A DNA stretch of 64,000 bases from Eutreptiella sp. 'Long Island Sound 2002'. Its lineage: Eukaryota > Euglenozoa > Euglenophyceae > Eutreptiales > Eutreptiaceae. The stretch spans positions 70,540,186 to 70,604,185 of the forward strand of contig OZ038380.1 of NCBI GenBank assembly GCA_964036045.1. The letters are read 5' to 3'. The translations under genes were made by a program, and so were the position numbers. A model generated the notes under the pieces. The model made no database searches, was not told the DNA's origin, and saw only the letters and a list, made by a program, of their open reading frames with translations. Positions 21,601 to 36,900 of the stretch are shown piece after piece (positions within the stretch are counted from its first letter, which is position 1; every line of letters starts with the position of its first letter).

Positions 21601-24600
21601 CCCCCCAAATATTTGAGGGACGTACATCCGTCAAATATTTTGAGGGTCGACGGCCCCCAAATATTTGACGGACGCACATCCGTCAAATACTTTGGGGGTG
21701 TAGACCCCCCAAATATTTGACCGAACCACATCCGTCAAATATTTTGTGGGTCTACAGCCCCCAAATATTTGACGGACGCACATCCGTCAAATATTTTGGG
21801 GCTGTAGACCCCCCAAATATTTGACGGACGTACATCCGTCAAACATTTTGAGGGTCTACAGCCCCCAACCATTTGACGGACGCACATGCGTTGAATATTT
21901 AGGGGGTGTAGACCCCCCAAACAATTGACGGAACCACATCTGTCAAACATTTCGGGGGTCTAGACCCCCCCAATATTTGAGGGACGTACGTCCGTCAAAT
22001 ATTTTGGGGGTGTAGACCCCCCAAATATTTGACGGATGTACATCCGTCAAATATTTTGAGGGTCGACAGCCCCCAAATATTTGACGGACGCACATCCGTC
22101 AAATACTTTGGGGGTGTAGACCCCCCAAATATTTGACCGAACCACATCCGTCAAATATTTTGTGGGTCTACAGCCCCCAAATATTTGACGGACGCACATC
22201 CGTCAAATATTCCGGGGGTGTAGACCCCCCAAATATTTGACGGAACCACATCCGTCAAATATTTTGGGGGTCTACAGCCTCCAAATATTTGAGAGAACCT
22301 CATGCATCAAATATTTTGGGGGTGTAGGCACCCCAACCATTTGACGGATGTACATCCGTCAAATATTTTGAGGGTCTACACCCCCCAAATATTTGACGGA
22401 CGCACATCCGTCAAATATTTCGGGGGTGTAGGCCCCCCAAATATTTGACGGAACCACATCCGTCAAATATTTTGGGGGTCTACAGCCCCCAAATATTCGA
22501 GGGGACCACATCCGTCAAACATTTTGGGGGTCTACAGCCCCCAAATATTCGAGGGAACCACATCCGTCAAATATTTTGGGGGTCTACAGCCTCCAAATAG
22601 TTGAGAGAACCTTATGCATCAAATATTTTGGGGGGTAGGCACCCCAACCATTTGACGGATGTACATCCGTCAAATATTTTGAGGGTCTACACCCCCCAAA
22701 TATTTGACGGACGCACATCCGTCAAATATTTCGGGGGTGCAGACCCCCCAAATATTTGACGGACGCACATCCGTCAAATATTTTGGGGGTCTACAGCCCC
22801 CAAATATTTGACGGATGCACGTCGGTCAAATATTCCGGGGGTGTAGACCCCCCAAATATTTGACGGAACCACATCCGTCAAATATGTGGGGGGTCTGCAG
22901 CCGCCAAATATTTGACGGAACCACATCCGTCAAATATTTTGGGGGTCTACAGCCCCCAAATATTTGACGGACGCACATCCGTCAAATATTTGGGGGGTGT
23001 AGACCCCCCAAATATTTGACGGACGTACGTCCCAATATTTTGAGGGTCTACAGCCCCCAAATATTTGACGGAACCATATGCGTCAAATATTTTGGGGGTC
23101 TACAGCCTCCAAATATTTGACAGAACCACATCCATCAAATATTTTGGGGGTGTAGGCCCCCAAATATTTGACGGAACCACATCTGTCAAATATTTTGGGG
23201 GTCTACAGCCCCCAAGTATTTGACGGACGCACACCCGTCAAATATTTTGGGGGTGTAGACCCCCCAAATATTTGACCCACCCACATCCGTCAAATATTTT
23301 GGGGGTCTACAGCCCCCAAATATTTGACGGACGCACATCCGTTAAATTATCGGGGGGGTGTAGACCCCCGAAATATTTGACGGACGTACATCCGTCAAAT
23401 ATTTTGCGGGTCTACAGCCCCCAAATATTTGACGGACGCACATCCGTCAAATACCTTGGGGGTGTAGACCCCCCAAATATTTGACCGAACCACATCCGTC
23501 AAATATTTTGGGGGTCTACAGCCCCCAAATATTTGACAGACGCACATCCGTCAAATATTTTGGGGGTGTGGGCCCCCCAAATATTTGAGGGAACCACATC
23601 CGTCAAATATTTCCGGGGTCTACAGCCGCCAAATATTTGACGGAACCACATCCGTAAAATATTTTGGGGGTGTAGGACCCCAAATATTTGACGGAACCAC
23701 ATCCGTCAAATATTTTGGGGGTCTACAGCCCCCAAATATTTGACAGACGCACATCCGTCAAATACTTTGGGGGTGTGGGCCCCCCAAATATTTGACGGAA
23801 CCACATCGGTCAAATATTTTGGGGGTCTACAGCCGCCAAATATGTCACGGAACCACATCCGTCAAATACTTTGGGGGTGTGGGCCCCCCAAATATTTGAC
23901 CGAACCACATCCGTCAAATATTTTGGGGGTCTACAGCCCCCAAATATTTGACGGACGCACATCCGTCAAATATTTCGGGGGTGTAGACCCCCCAAATATT
24001 TGACCGAACCACATCCGTCAAATATTTTTGGGGTCTACAGCCCCCAAATATTTGACAGACGCACATCCGTCAAATATTTTGGGGGTGTGGGCCCCCCAAA
24101 TATTTGACGGAACCACATCCGTCAAATATTTTGGGGGTCTACAGCCACCAAATATTTGACGGACGCACATCCGTGAAATATTTTGGGGGTGTGTGCCCCC
24201 CAAATATTTGACGGAACCACATTCGTCAAATATTTTGGGGGTCTACAGCCGCCAAATATTTCACGAAACCACATCCGTCAAATACTTTGGGGGTGTAGAG
24301 CCCCCAAATATTTGACCGAACCACATCTGTCAAATATTTTGGGGGTCTACAGCCCCCAAATATTTGACGGACGCATATCCGTCAAATATTTCGGGGGTGT
24401 AGACCCCCCAAATATTTGACCGAACCACATCCGTCAAATATTTTGGGGGTCTACAGCCCCCAAATATTTGACAGACGCACATCCGTCAAATATTTTGGGG
24501 GTGTGGGCCCCCCAAATATTTCACGGAACCACATCCGTCAAATATTTCCGGGGTCTACAGCCGCCAAATATTTCACGGAACCACATCCGTCAAATATTTT

Positions 24601-27600
24601 GGGGGTGTAGGACCCCAAATATTTGACGGAACCACATCCGTCAAATATTTTGGGGGTGTGGGCCCCCCAAACATTTGACAGAACCACATCCGTCAAATAT
24701 TTTGGGGGTCTACAGCCGCCAAATACTTCACGGAACCGCATCCGTCAAATACTTTGGGGGTGTAGACCCCCCAAATATTTGACCGAACCATATCGGTCAA
24801 ATATTTTGGGGGTCTACAGCCCCCAAACATTTGACGGACGCACATCCGTCAAATATTTGGGGGGTGTAGACCCCCCAAATATTTGACCGAACCACATCCG
24901 TCATATATTTTGGGGGTCTACAGCCCCCAAATATCTGACAGACGCACATCCGTCAAATATTTTGGGGGTGTTGGGCCCCCAAATATTTGACGGAACCATG
25001 TCCGTCAAATATTTTGGGGGTCTACAGCCGCCAAATATTTCACGGAACCACATCCGTCGAATATTTTGGGGCTACAGCTCCCAAATATTTGACGGACGCA
25101 CATCCGTGAAATATTTTGGGGGTGTAGGCCCCCCAAATATTTGACGGAACCACATCCGTCCAATATTTTGGGGGTCTACAGCCCCCAAACATTTGACGGA
25201 ACCACATCCGTCAAATATTTTCGGGGTGTAGGCCCCCCCAAATATTTGACGGAACCACATCCGTCAAATATTTTGGGGGTGTAGGCCCCCCAAATATTTG
25301 ACGGAACCACATCCGTGAAATATTTTGGGGGTGTAGACCCCCCAAACATTTGACGGAACCACATCCGTCAAATATTTTGAGGGTCTACAGCCCCCAAATA
25401 TTTGACGGACGCACATCCGTCAAATATTTTGGAGGTGTGGGCCCCCCAAATATTTGACGGACGCACATCCGTCAAATATTTTGGGGGTCTACAGCCCCAA
25501 GATATTTGACGGACGCACATCCGTCAAATGTTTCGGGGGTGTAGACCCCCCAAATATTTGACGGAACCACATCCGTGAAATAGTTTGGGGGTCTACAGCC
25601 CCCAAATATTTGACGGAACCACATCCGTCAAATATTTTGGGGGTCTACAGCCCCCAAATGTTTGAAAGACGCACATCCGTCAAATATCTTGGGGGGGTAG
25701 ACCCCCCAAATATTTGACGGAACGACATCCGTCAAATATTTTGGGGGTGTAGGCCCCCCAAATATTTGACGGACGCACATCCGTTAAATATTTTGGGGGT
25801 CTAAAGCCCCAAAATATTTGACGGTCGCACATCCGTCAAATATTTTGGGGGTCTCCAGCCGCCAAATATTTGACGGAACCACATTCGTCAAATATTTTCA
25901 GGGTCCACACCCCCCCAAAATTTGACGGACACACATCCGTCAAATATTCCGGGGGTGTAGACCCCCCAAATATTTGACGGACGTACATCTGTCAAACATT
26001 TTGGGGGTCTACATCCCCAAATATTTGACGGACGCACATCCATCAAATATTCCGGGGGTGTAGACCCCCCGAATATTTGACGAAACCACATCCGTCAAAT
26101 ATTTTGCGGGTCTACAGCCTCCAAATGTTTGACAGAACCTCATCCATCAAATATTTTGGGGGTGTAGGCACCCCAAATATTTGACGGAACCACATCCGTC
26201 AAATACTTTGAGGGTCTGCACCCCCCAAATATTTGACGGACGCACATCCGTCAAATATTTTGGGGGTCTACAGCCCCCAAATATTTGACAGACGCACATC
26301 CGTCAAATATTTTGGGGGTCTACAGCCCCCAAATATTTGACGGACGCACATCCGTCGAATATTTTGGGGGTGTAGACCCCCCAAATATTTGACGGACGCA
26401 CATCCGTCAAATATTTTGGGGGTCTACAGCCCCCAAATATTTGACGGAACCACATCCGTCAAATATTTCGGGGGTCTACAGCCCGCAAATATTTGACGGA
26501 CGCACATCCGTCAAATATGTTGGGGGTCTACAGCCGCCAAATATTTGACGGAACCACATCCGTCAAATATTTGGGGGGTCTACAGCCCCCAAATATTTGA
26601 CGGACGTACATCCGTCAAATATTTTGGGGGTCTACACCCCCCATATATTTGACGGAACCACATCTGTCAAATATTTTGGGGGTGTAGACCCCCCAAATAT
26701 TTGACGGACATACATCCGTCAAATATTTTGGGGCTGTAGGCCCCCCCAAATATTTGACGGAACCACAGCCGTGAAATATTTTGGGGGTGTAGACCCCCCA
26801 AATATTTGACCGAACCACATCCGTCAAATATTTTGGGGGTCTACAGCCCCGAAATATTTGACGGACGCAGATCCGTCAAATATTTTGGGGGTGTAGACCC
26901 CCCAAATATTTGACGGACGCACATCCGTCAAATATTTTGAGGGTCTACAGCCCCCAAATATTTGACGGACGCAGATCCGTCAAATATTTTGGGGCTGTAG
27001 ACCCCCCAAATATTTGACGGACGTACATCCGTCAAATATTTTGAGGGGCTACAGCCCCCAAATATTTGACGGACGCACATTCGTCAAATACTTTGGGCGT
27101 GTAGACCCCCCAAATATTTGACCGAACCACATCCGTCAAAATTTTCGGGGTCTACAGCCCCCAAATATTTGACGGACGCAGATCCGTCAAATATTTTAGG
27201 GGTGTGGGGCCCCCAAATATTTGACGGAACCACATCCGTCAAATATTTTGGGGGTCTACAGCCGCCAAATATTTGACGGAACCACATCCGTCAAATATTT
27301 TGGGGCTACAGCCCCCAAAATATTTGACGGACGCACATCCGTGAAATATTTTGGGGGTGTAGGCCCCCCAAATATTTGACGGACGTACATCCGTCAAATA
27401 TTTGGGGGGGTCTACAGCCCCAAAATATTCGACGGACGCACGTCCGTCAAATATTTTGGGGGTCTACATCCGCCAAATATTTGACGGGACCACATCCGTC
27501 AAATATTTGGGGGGTGTAGACCGCGCAAATATTTGACAGAACCACATCCGTCAAATATTTTGAGGGTCTACACCCCCCAAATATTTGACGGACACACATC

Positions 27601-30600
27601 CGTCAAATATTCCGGGGGTGTAGACCCCCCAAATATTTGACGGATCCACACCCGTCAAATATTTTGGGGGTGTAGGCGCCCCAAATATTTGACAGACGCA
27701 CATCCGTCAATTATTTTGGGGGTCTACAGCCCCCAAACATTTGACGGAACCACATCCGTCAAATATTTTGGGGGTGAAGACCCCCCAAATATTTGACGGA
27801 CGCACATCCGTCAAATATTTGGGGGGTCTAGGGCCCCCAAATGTTTGACGGACGCACATCCGTCAAATATTCCGGGGGTGTAGACCCCCCAAATATTTGA
27901 CTGAACCACATCCGTCAACTATGTTGGGGGTCTGCAGCCCCCAAATATTTGACGGAACCACATCCGTCAAATATTTTGGGGGTGTAGACCCCCCAAATAT
28001 TTGACGGACGTACATCCGTCAAATATTTCGGGGGTGTAGACCCCCCAAATATTTGACGGACGCACATCCGTCAAATAGTTTGAGGGTCTACAGCCCCCAA
28101 ATATTTGACGGACGCACATCCGTCAAATATTTTGGGGGTGTAGGCCCCCCAAATATTTGACGGAACCACATCCATCAAATATTTTGGGGGTGTAGGCCCC
28201 CCAAACATTTGACGGAACCACATCCGTGAAATATTTTGGGGGTTTACAGCCCCAAATATTTCACGGACGCACGTCCGTCAAATATTTTGGGGGTGTAGAC
28301 CACCCAAATATTTGACGGAACCACGTCCGTCAAATATTTTGGGGGTCTACAGCCGCCAAATATTTGACGGAGCCACATCCGTCAAATATTTTGGGGGTGT
28401 AGGCCCCCCAAATATTTGACGGACGCACGTCCGACAAGGATTTTGGGGGTGTAGGCCCCAAAATATTTGACGGACGCACATCCGTGAAATATTTTGGGGG
28501 TGTAGGCCCCCCAAATATTTGACGGACGTACATCCGTCAAATATTTGGGGGGGTCTACAGCCCCAAAATATTCGACGGACGCACGTCCGTCAAATATTTT
28601 GGGGGTCTACATCCGCCAAATATTTGAGGGGACCACATCCGTCAAATATTTGGGGGGTGTAGACCGCGCAAATATTTGACAGAACCACATCCGTCAAATA
28701 TTTTGAGGGTCTACACCCCCCAAATATTTGACGGACACACATCCGTCAAATATTCCGGGGGTGTAGACCCCCCAAATATTTGACGGATCCACACCCGTCA
28801 AATATTTTGGGGGTGTAGGCGCCCCAAATATTTGACAGACGCACATCCGTCTAATATTTTGGGGGTCTACAGCCCCCAAACATTTGACGGAACCACATCC
28901 GTCAAATATTTTGGGGGTGAAGACCCCCCAAATATTTGACGGACGCACATCCGTCAAATATTTGGGGGGTCTAGGGCCCCCAAATGTTTGACGGACGCAC
29001 ATCCGTCAAATATTCCGGGGGTGTAGACCCCCCAAATATTTGACTGAACCACATCCGTCAACTATGTTGGGGGTCTACAGCCCCCAAATATTTGACGGAC
29101 GCACATCCGTCAAATATTTTGGGGGTGTAGACCCCCCAAATATTTGACGGACGTACATCCGTCAAATATTTCGGGGGTGTAGACCCCCCAAATATTTGAC
29201 GGACGCACATCCGTCAAATAGTTTGAGGGTCTACAGCCCCCAAATATTTGACGGACGCACATCCGTCAAATATTTTGGGGGTGTAGGCCCCCCAAATATT
29301 TGACGGAACCACATCCATCAAATATTTTGGGGGTGTAGGCCCCCCAAACATTTGACGGAACCACATCCGTGAAATATTTTGGGGGTTTACAGCCCCAAAT
29401 ATTTCACGGACGCACGTCCGTCAAATATTTTGGGGGTGTAGACCACCCAAATATTTGACGGAACCACGTCCGTCAAATATTTTGGGGGTCTACAGCCGCC
29501 AAATATTTGACGGAGCCACATCCGTCAAATATTTTGGGGGTGTAGGCCCCCCAAATATTTGACGGACGCACGTCCGACAAGGATTTTGGGGGTGTAGGCC
29601 CGTAACATTTGACGGACGCACATCCGTCAAATATTTTGAGGGTCTACACCCCCCATATATTTGACGGACGCACATCCGTCAAATATTTTTGGGGTGCAGA
29701 CCCCCCAAATATTTGACAGACGTACATCCGTCAAATATTTTGGGGGTGTAGACCCCCCAAATATTTGACGGACGTACATCCGTCAAATATTTTGGGGCCG
29801 TAGACCACCCAAATATTTGACGGAACCAAATCCGTCAAACATTTTGGGTGCCTACAGCCGCCAAACATTTGACGGAACCACATCCGTCAAATATTTTGGG
29901 GGTGTAGGCCCCCCAAAAATTTGACCGAACCACATCCGTCAAATATTTTGCGGGTCTACAGCCCCCAAATATTCGACGGACGCACGTCCGTCGAATATTT
30001 GGGGGGTGTAGACCCCCGAAGTAGTTGACGGAACCACATCCGTCAAATATTTTGCGGGTCTACAGCCCCCAAATATTTGACGGAACCACATCCATCAAAT
30101 ATTTAGGGGGTGTAGACCCCCCAAATATTTGACGGACGTACATCCGTCAAATATTTTGAGGGTCTACAGCCCCCAAATATTTGACGGACGCAGATCCGTC
30201 AAATATTTTGGGGCTGTAGACCCCCCAAATATTTGACGGACGTACATCCGTCAAATATTTTGAGGGGCTACAGCCCCCAAATATTTGACGGACGCACATT
30301 CGTCAAATACTTTGGGCGTGTAGACCCCCAAAATATTTGACCGAACCACATCCGTCAAAATTTTCGGGGTCTACAGCCCCCAAATATTTGACGGACGCAG
30401 ATCCGTCAAATATTTTGGGGATGTGGGGCCCCCAAATATTTGACGGAACCACATCCGTCAAATATTTTGGGGGTCTACAGCCGCCAAATATTTGACGGAA
30501 CCACATCCGTCAAATATTTTGGGGCTACAGCCCCCAAAATATTTGACGGACGCACATCCGTGAAATATTTTGGGGGTGTAGGCCCCCCAAATATTTGACG

Positions 30601-33600
30601 GACGTACATCCGTCAAATATTTGGGGGGGTCTACAGCCCGCAAATATTCGACGGACGCACGTCCGTCAAATATTTTGGGGGTCTACATCCGCCAAATATT
30701 TGACGGGACCACATCCGTCAAATATTTGGGGGGTGTAGACCCCGCAAATATTTGACAGAACCACATCCGTCAAATATTTTGAGGGTCTACACCCCCCAAA
30801 TATTTGACGGACCCACATCCGTCAAATATTCCGGGGGTGTAGACCCGCCAAATATTTGACGGATCCACACCCGTCAAATATTTTGGGGGTGTAGGCGCCC
30901 CAAATATTTGACGGACGCACATCCGTCAAATATTTGGGGGGTCTAGGGCCCCCAAATGTTTGACGGACGCACATCCGTCAAATATTCCGGGGGTGTAGAC
31001 CCCCCAAATATTTGACTGAACCACATGCGTCAACTATGTTGGGGGTCTGCAGCCCCCAAATATTTGACGGAACCACATCCGTCAAATATTTTGGGGGTGT
31101 AGACCCCCCAAATATTTGACGGACGTACATCCGTCAAATATTTCGGGGGTGTAGACCCCCCAAAAATTTGACGGACGCACATCCGTCAAATAGTTTGAGG
31201 GTCTACAGCCCCCAAACATTTGACGGAACCACATCCGTCAAATATTTTGGGGGTGAAGACCCCCCAAATATTTGACGGACGCACATCCGTCAAATATTTG
31301 GGGGGTCTAGGGCCCCCAAATGTTTGACGGATGCACATCCGTCAAATATTCCGGGGGTGTAGACCCCCCAAATATTTGACTGAACCACATCCGTCAACTA
31401 TGTTGGGGGTCTGCAGCCCCCAAATATTTGACGGAACCACATCCGTCAAATATTTTGGGGGTGTAGACCCCCCAAATATTTGACGGACGTACATCCGTCA
31501 AATATTTCGGGGGTGTAGACCCCCCAAATATTTGACGGACGCACATCCGTCAAATAGTTTGAGGGTCTACAGCCCCCAAATATTTGACGGACGCACATCC
31601 GTCAAATATTTTGGGGGTGTAGGCCCCCCAAATATTTGACGGAACCACATCCATCAAATATTTTGGGGGTGTAGGCCCCCCAAACATTTGACGGAACCAC
31701 ATCCGTGAAATATTTTGGGGGTTTACAGCCCCAAATATTTCACGGACGCACGTCCGTCAAATATTTTGGAGGTGTAGACCACCCAAATATTTGACGGAAC
31801 CACGTCCGTCAAATATTTTGGGGGTCTACAGCCGCCAAATATTTGACGGAGCCACATCCGTCAAATACTTTGGGGGTGTGGACCCCCCAAATATTTGACG
31901 GAACCACATCCGTCAAATATTTTCGCGGTCTACAGCCCCCAAATATTTCACGGACGCACGTGCGTCAAATATTTTGGGGGTGTAGACCCCCCAAATATTT
32001 GACGGAACCACATCCATCAAATATTTTGGGGGTCTACAGCCCCAAAATATTTCACGGACCACATCCGTCAAATATTTTGGGGGTGTAGGCCCCCCAAATA
32101 TTTGACGGACGCACGTCCGACAAGGATTTTGGGGGTGTAGGCCCGTAATATTTGACGGACGCACATCCGTCAAATATTTTGAGGGTCTACACCCCCGATA
32201 TATTTGACGGACGCACATCCGTCAAATATTTTTGGGGTGCAGACCCCCCAAATATTTGACAGACGTACATCCGTCAAATATTTTGGGGGTGTAGACCCCC
32301 CAAATATTTGACGGACGTACATCCGTCAAATATTTTGGGGCCGTAGACCACCCAAATATTTGACGGAACCAAATCCGTCAAACATTTTGGGTGTCTACAG
32401 CCGCCAAACATTTGACGGAACCACATCCGTCAAATATTTTGGGGGTGTAGGCCCCCCAAAAATTTGACCGAACCACATCCGTCAAATATTTTGCGGGTCT
32501 ACAGCCCCCAAGTATTCGACGGACGCACGTCCGTCGAATATTTGGGGGGTGTAGACCCCCGAAGTAGTTGACGGAACCACATCCGTCAAATATTTTGCGG
32601 GTCTACAGCCCCCAAATATTTGACGGAACCACATCCATCAAATATTTAGGGGGTGTAGACCCCCCAAATATTTGACGGAACCACATCCGTCCAATATTTG
32701 GGGGGTCTACAGCCCCCAAATATTGGACGGACGCATGTCCGACAAGGATATTGGGGGTGTAGGCCCGTAATATTTGACGGACGCAGATCCGTCAAATATT
32801 TTGAGGGTCTACATCCCCCAAATATTTGACCGAACCACATCCGTCAAATATTTTGGGGGTCTACAGCCCCCAAATTTTTGACGGACGCACGTCCGTCAAA
32901 TATTTGGGGGGTGTAGACCCCCCAAATATTTGACGGAACCACATCCGTCAAATATTTTGCGGGTCTACAGCCCCGAAATATTTGACGAAACCACATCCGT
33001 CAAATATTTTGGGGGTGTGGGCCCCCCAAATATTTGACGTAACCACATCCGTCCAATATTTGGGGGGTCTACAGCCCCCAAATATTGGACGGACGCACGT
33101 CCGACAAGGATTTTGGGGGTGTAGGCCGGTAATATTTGACGGACGCACATCCGTCAAATATTTTGAGGGTCTACATCCCCCAAATATTTGACGGACGCAC
33201 ATCCGTCAAATATTTAGGGGGTGCAGACCCCCCAAAATATTTGACGGACGTACATCCGTCAAATATTTGGGGGGTGTAGACCACCCAAACATTTGACGGA
33301 ACCAAATCCGTCAAATATTTTGGGGGTCTACAGCCACCAAATATTTGACGGAACCACATCCGTCAAATATTTTAGGGGTGTAGGGCCCCCAAAAATTTGA
33401 CAGAACCACATCCGTCAAATATTTTGGGGGTCTACAGCCCCCAAATATTTGACGGACGCACGTCTGTCAAATATTTGGGGGGTGTAGACGCCCCAAGTAG
33501 TTGACGGAACCACATCCGTCAAATATTTTGGGGGTCTACAGCCCCCAAATATTTGACGGAACCACATCCGTCAAATATTTTGGGGGTGTAGACCCCCCAA

Positions 33601-33928
33601 ATATTTGACGGACGTACATCCGTCAAATATTTTGAGGGTCTAGACCCCGCAAGTATTTGACGGACGCACATCCGTCAAATATTTAGGGGGTGTAGACCCC
33701 CCAAATATTTGACCGACCCACATCTGTCCAATATTTTGGGGGTCTACAACCCGCAAATATTTGACGGACGCACATCCGTCAAATATTTTGGGGGTGTGGG
33801 CCCCCCAAATATTTGACAGATGTACATCCGTCAAATATTTTGGGGGTCTACACCCCCAAATATTTGACGGACGCACATCCGTCGAAAATTGTGGGGGTCT
33901 ACAGCCCCCAAATATTTGACGGAACCAT
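18658..33928. repeat. 15.3-kb satellite of palindromic ~52-bp units
   Basis: About 290 units of ~52 bp. Each unit has two inverted arms, CCGTCAAATATTTTGGGGG and CCCCCAAATATTTGACGG, around a short TGTAG/TCTAC-type loop. Units are joined by an 8-base linker, usually AACCACAT, ACGCACAT or ACGTACAT. Because the unit is self-complementary, both strands translate to near-identical peptides (KYLTDV, QIFGG), which explains the many short ORFs here. At the left edge a six-unit (312-bp) higher-order repeat is exact enough that 18839-19078 and 19151-19390 translate identically. The variant CATATATTAGACGG recurs at 312-bp steps. Larger segmental copies occur near 27.1-28.3, 28.6-29.5 and 30.3-31.8 kb. 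The array starts beside CACCATAT and ends inside the helicase reading frame. Confidence 0.97.
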
Positions 33929-36900
33929 TGTCAATGTCCCCCAAATCCTTTCCATCGTCCTCAACCAAGACGTACGGGAGCGCCCATTCGGTGGAGTCAG
34001 GTAGGATGACCCCCAGAAGGCGGGGTTTCACAATGTTCCCCCGTGCATCCTTGACATAAACGGACACCTCATCCTTTCGAGTGTTGGCCATGATGCGCTC
34101 AAAGTCAAGCAACTGATCCGCACTGCCTAGTGAATACCCCCATGGGTCCCGTGCCCTCTTGTGCCTCCTCCATGGCTTCCACAGCCAGTGCCCCACCACC
34201 CCCCCGGCCAACCGGTAGATTGTGCCATGCACAATCTTGTGAACAGTTGCGGCCTCCCTCAGAACCCGTGCCAAATGAAGAGTGTCGCTCACAGTCCCGG
34301 AGCCTGCTTCCCACTGCACCGCGTGCAGTGCATCCAGCCATACACCAGGGGTGGGGTGGGTGGTCCACCCTGTAAACCGCCCGAAGAGGTGCAGCTCCGA
34401 CTGCGCCCTGCTGGTCAGGGTGTTTGACCGCCAGATGTCGTGCATGATCCCTGGTGTCGGGGACACCAGGGAGGCCAGGATCACTGGGGCTTGCAGCCCC
34501 TGGAACCTATCGAGGGTCGCAACCGTTCTGGGAAGGTTTACCGGATGGGCCTACCACTTGCGACCAACAAACGTCACGCAGTGTTGGAGCCACACCATCT
34601 CCGCATAGTGAGTTGTCACTACCGCTACCGACTGTGCTGGGTAGGTGCCTCTCCTGACAGCATACTCCAAAAAATGGCACACCAACAGACCCTCCTCCAT
34701 GCTCAGGCCCCCCTTGTTCAGCAACACCGGATCCATTCGCAAGTTGGCCCATTCTTCCTCTACATGATTGAACATTCTACCTAGGTCCTCTGCCCCCAAA
34801 GTCCGCTCCAACTCCCCCCACCAGGTGGACCCATTGAGGTCAACAATGCGGATGGGGTTGTTCAGGACGGGGTCGGGGAGGGGATTCTCCGATGAGTGGT
34901 AGTGGCCAACAGCCCCGCCGGTAAACAAGGCACGCATGAGCGTGGCCAGCGGCTTGGTCATCCGGTACTGTTGTACCAGGATACTGGCCCGCCAGCGCGT
35001 GCGGTACAAAAAGAATTGCAACGTGCTGGTGGTGCAAAACCGTTGCGAATCATGCCAATGCACTTGCTGGCCAGGACAGTCCCTTACAACCCTGTTGAAC
35101 AGGAAGGTGGCATCCGCTGGCCATGCCACTGCTTCGGGGACTACCTCAGCCTTCTCAGCCTCACACGCACTTGCCAAAAGCTGGACGTGGCTGTAGGGCC
35201 GCAACTGCCCCGTGTCACCACACCGCACACATTGGCTGCCCATGGCGGCCAAGTCCAGGCCCACGGGGATGCTGTGCCTCGACGCCTCATCCACAAAGCT
35301 AAACGCAAACCTGGTTTTTTCCTGCCCTTTCCCAAGCAGCATCTTGTGCCGGTTAGCAACCATCCCAGCCGTGGCAAACAGCACACGGCAGGAGTTGAGG
35401 GCACATTTGAGGGTGGCCTTGCAACCTGGGGTGCGCCCCAAGGTCTGCTGCACCTTCTCCTGGTCGAAGGGTGCCAGGCCTGGTGGGGCAGTAGCCCGTT
35501 GGTGCCCGTTGTTCCCCAAGCACCTTCTCACGAAACACACTGTCCTTGTAACACTCCTCGTGCACGCGTGCCAACAACATGTCGACTTGTGCATTCGTGG
35601 GTGCAGTCACCAACACGCATGCGCGGGGTGGGGTATCTGTCTCAGGTCCCCCCACCTTCCTGCCCATGTTCAACGTTCCCAAGTCAGCAGGATCAGGGTT
35701 CTGGGTGACCAGGAAGCCTTGCTGCCATACCACGGCCTTGATGCATGCCACCAAGGTCTCTGACTTCCCTGTGCCAGCACCTCTAGTCAATGCTGTGAGG
35801 CATGACTCATCCAACTCCTGCCGCACAGCCAACGCCTGTGAGGGATTCAGCGCGTGCGGTTTGACAAGGTGTTTCAGGATGTCCTGGTCCTCGTTCGACA
35901 GGGGAGGCGCGTCCCTTGGTTCGGCCCGCATGTTTGCCAGCAGTTTGGGCCACGCTGCTCCGCGCTGGATCTCCTTACGCAAGGTGCGAAAGGCACCTGT
36001 GTTGGGGACAACCTTACACCAATAGTTGCCAATGAGATTGGCGTGTGGCTTATTAGCACAGCTGATCCAACCACGCTGTCCTGAGATGCCATCTCCATGC
36101 ACCCTCGCCTCGAAGTCCGGCTTGTGTTTATCCCAGTTGGGGTTGGCAGAGATCCAGCCACGCACCATGTCACCATCCGACAGCTCATAGTTGCCCTAGG
36201 CCTCCATTTGGGAGGCCCATTGTGGCTGTGGGGGAGCATTCCCATCCCCATCACCATCACCGTGGGGCCACCATTGCTCAAAGGCCAGGTTCCGCTTGGT
36301 GCCGTTCTTGTCTGCCCAAACCTCAGCGGCCTCCATCTCATGGACGGTGTACACCTCTGATGCTTTGGTCACAAACCTGTCGCGGTCAAGCCACCGTTGC
36401 GTAAACCCTTCGACAAGGTTGTCATCGCGGCCGTAGTCCATGTTGCTCACTGTGGCCAAAGTGGGCAACAGTGTTGGTTGCTGTGGCGGAGCGGCACATG
36501 GTGGTTGTGAAGAGGGTTGAGCTCCTCGTGGCGCACCCGAGTCGACCGGCGCCATGGCTGGCACAAGGGAGGGGTGCTGTGGCTCGGCGGCACAGAGTGG
36601 TTGTGCTTAGGGTTCACCACCTTGTGGCGCACCCGAGGCAGCGGTCGGCAGTGCCTTGATGGGAATGGACTGCTGCGGCTCAGCGGCACGCATTGCTGGT
36701 GCAGAGGGTTGAGCACCCTGTCGCGCGCCCGAGTCAGCCGGCGCCATGGCCGGGACAGGGGCGGGTTGCTGCGGCTCTGGGGCACGCATTTGCGGGGCAG
36801 AGGGTTGGGCACCCTGTGGCGCGCCCCTGTCAGCCGGCGCCATGGCCGGGACAGGGGCTGATTGCTGCGGCTCGGGGGCACGCATTGTTGGTGCAGAGGG

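Noticed and set aside
18700-33900. Dozens of 60-100-codon ORFs on both strands (KYLTDVVPSNIWG-like peptides) as genes
   Set aside because: They follow the palindromic satellite exactly, appear equally on both strands and stop wherever a unit varies; there is no sign of selection for protein.
18658-33928. CRISPR array
   Set aside because: The array has no unique spacers: the 8-base linkers are only a few recurring variants, the unit is a tandem satellite, and the context is eukaryotic.
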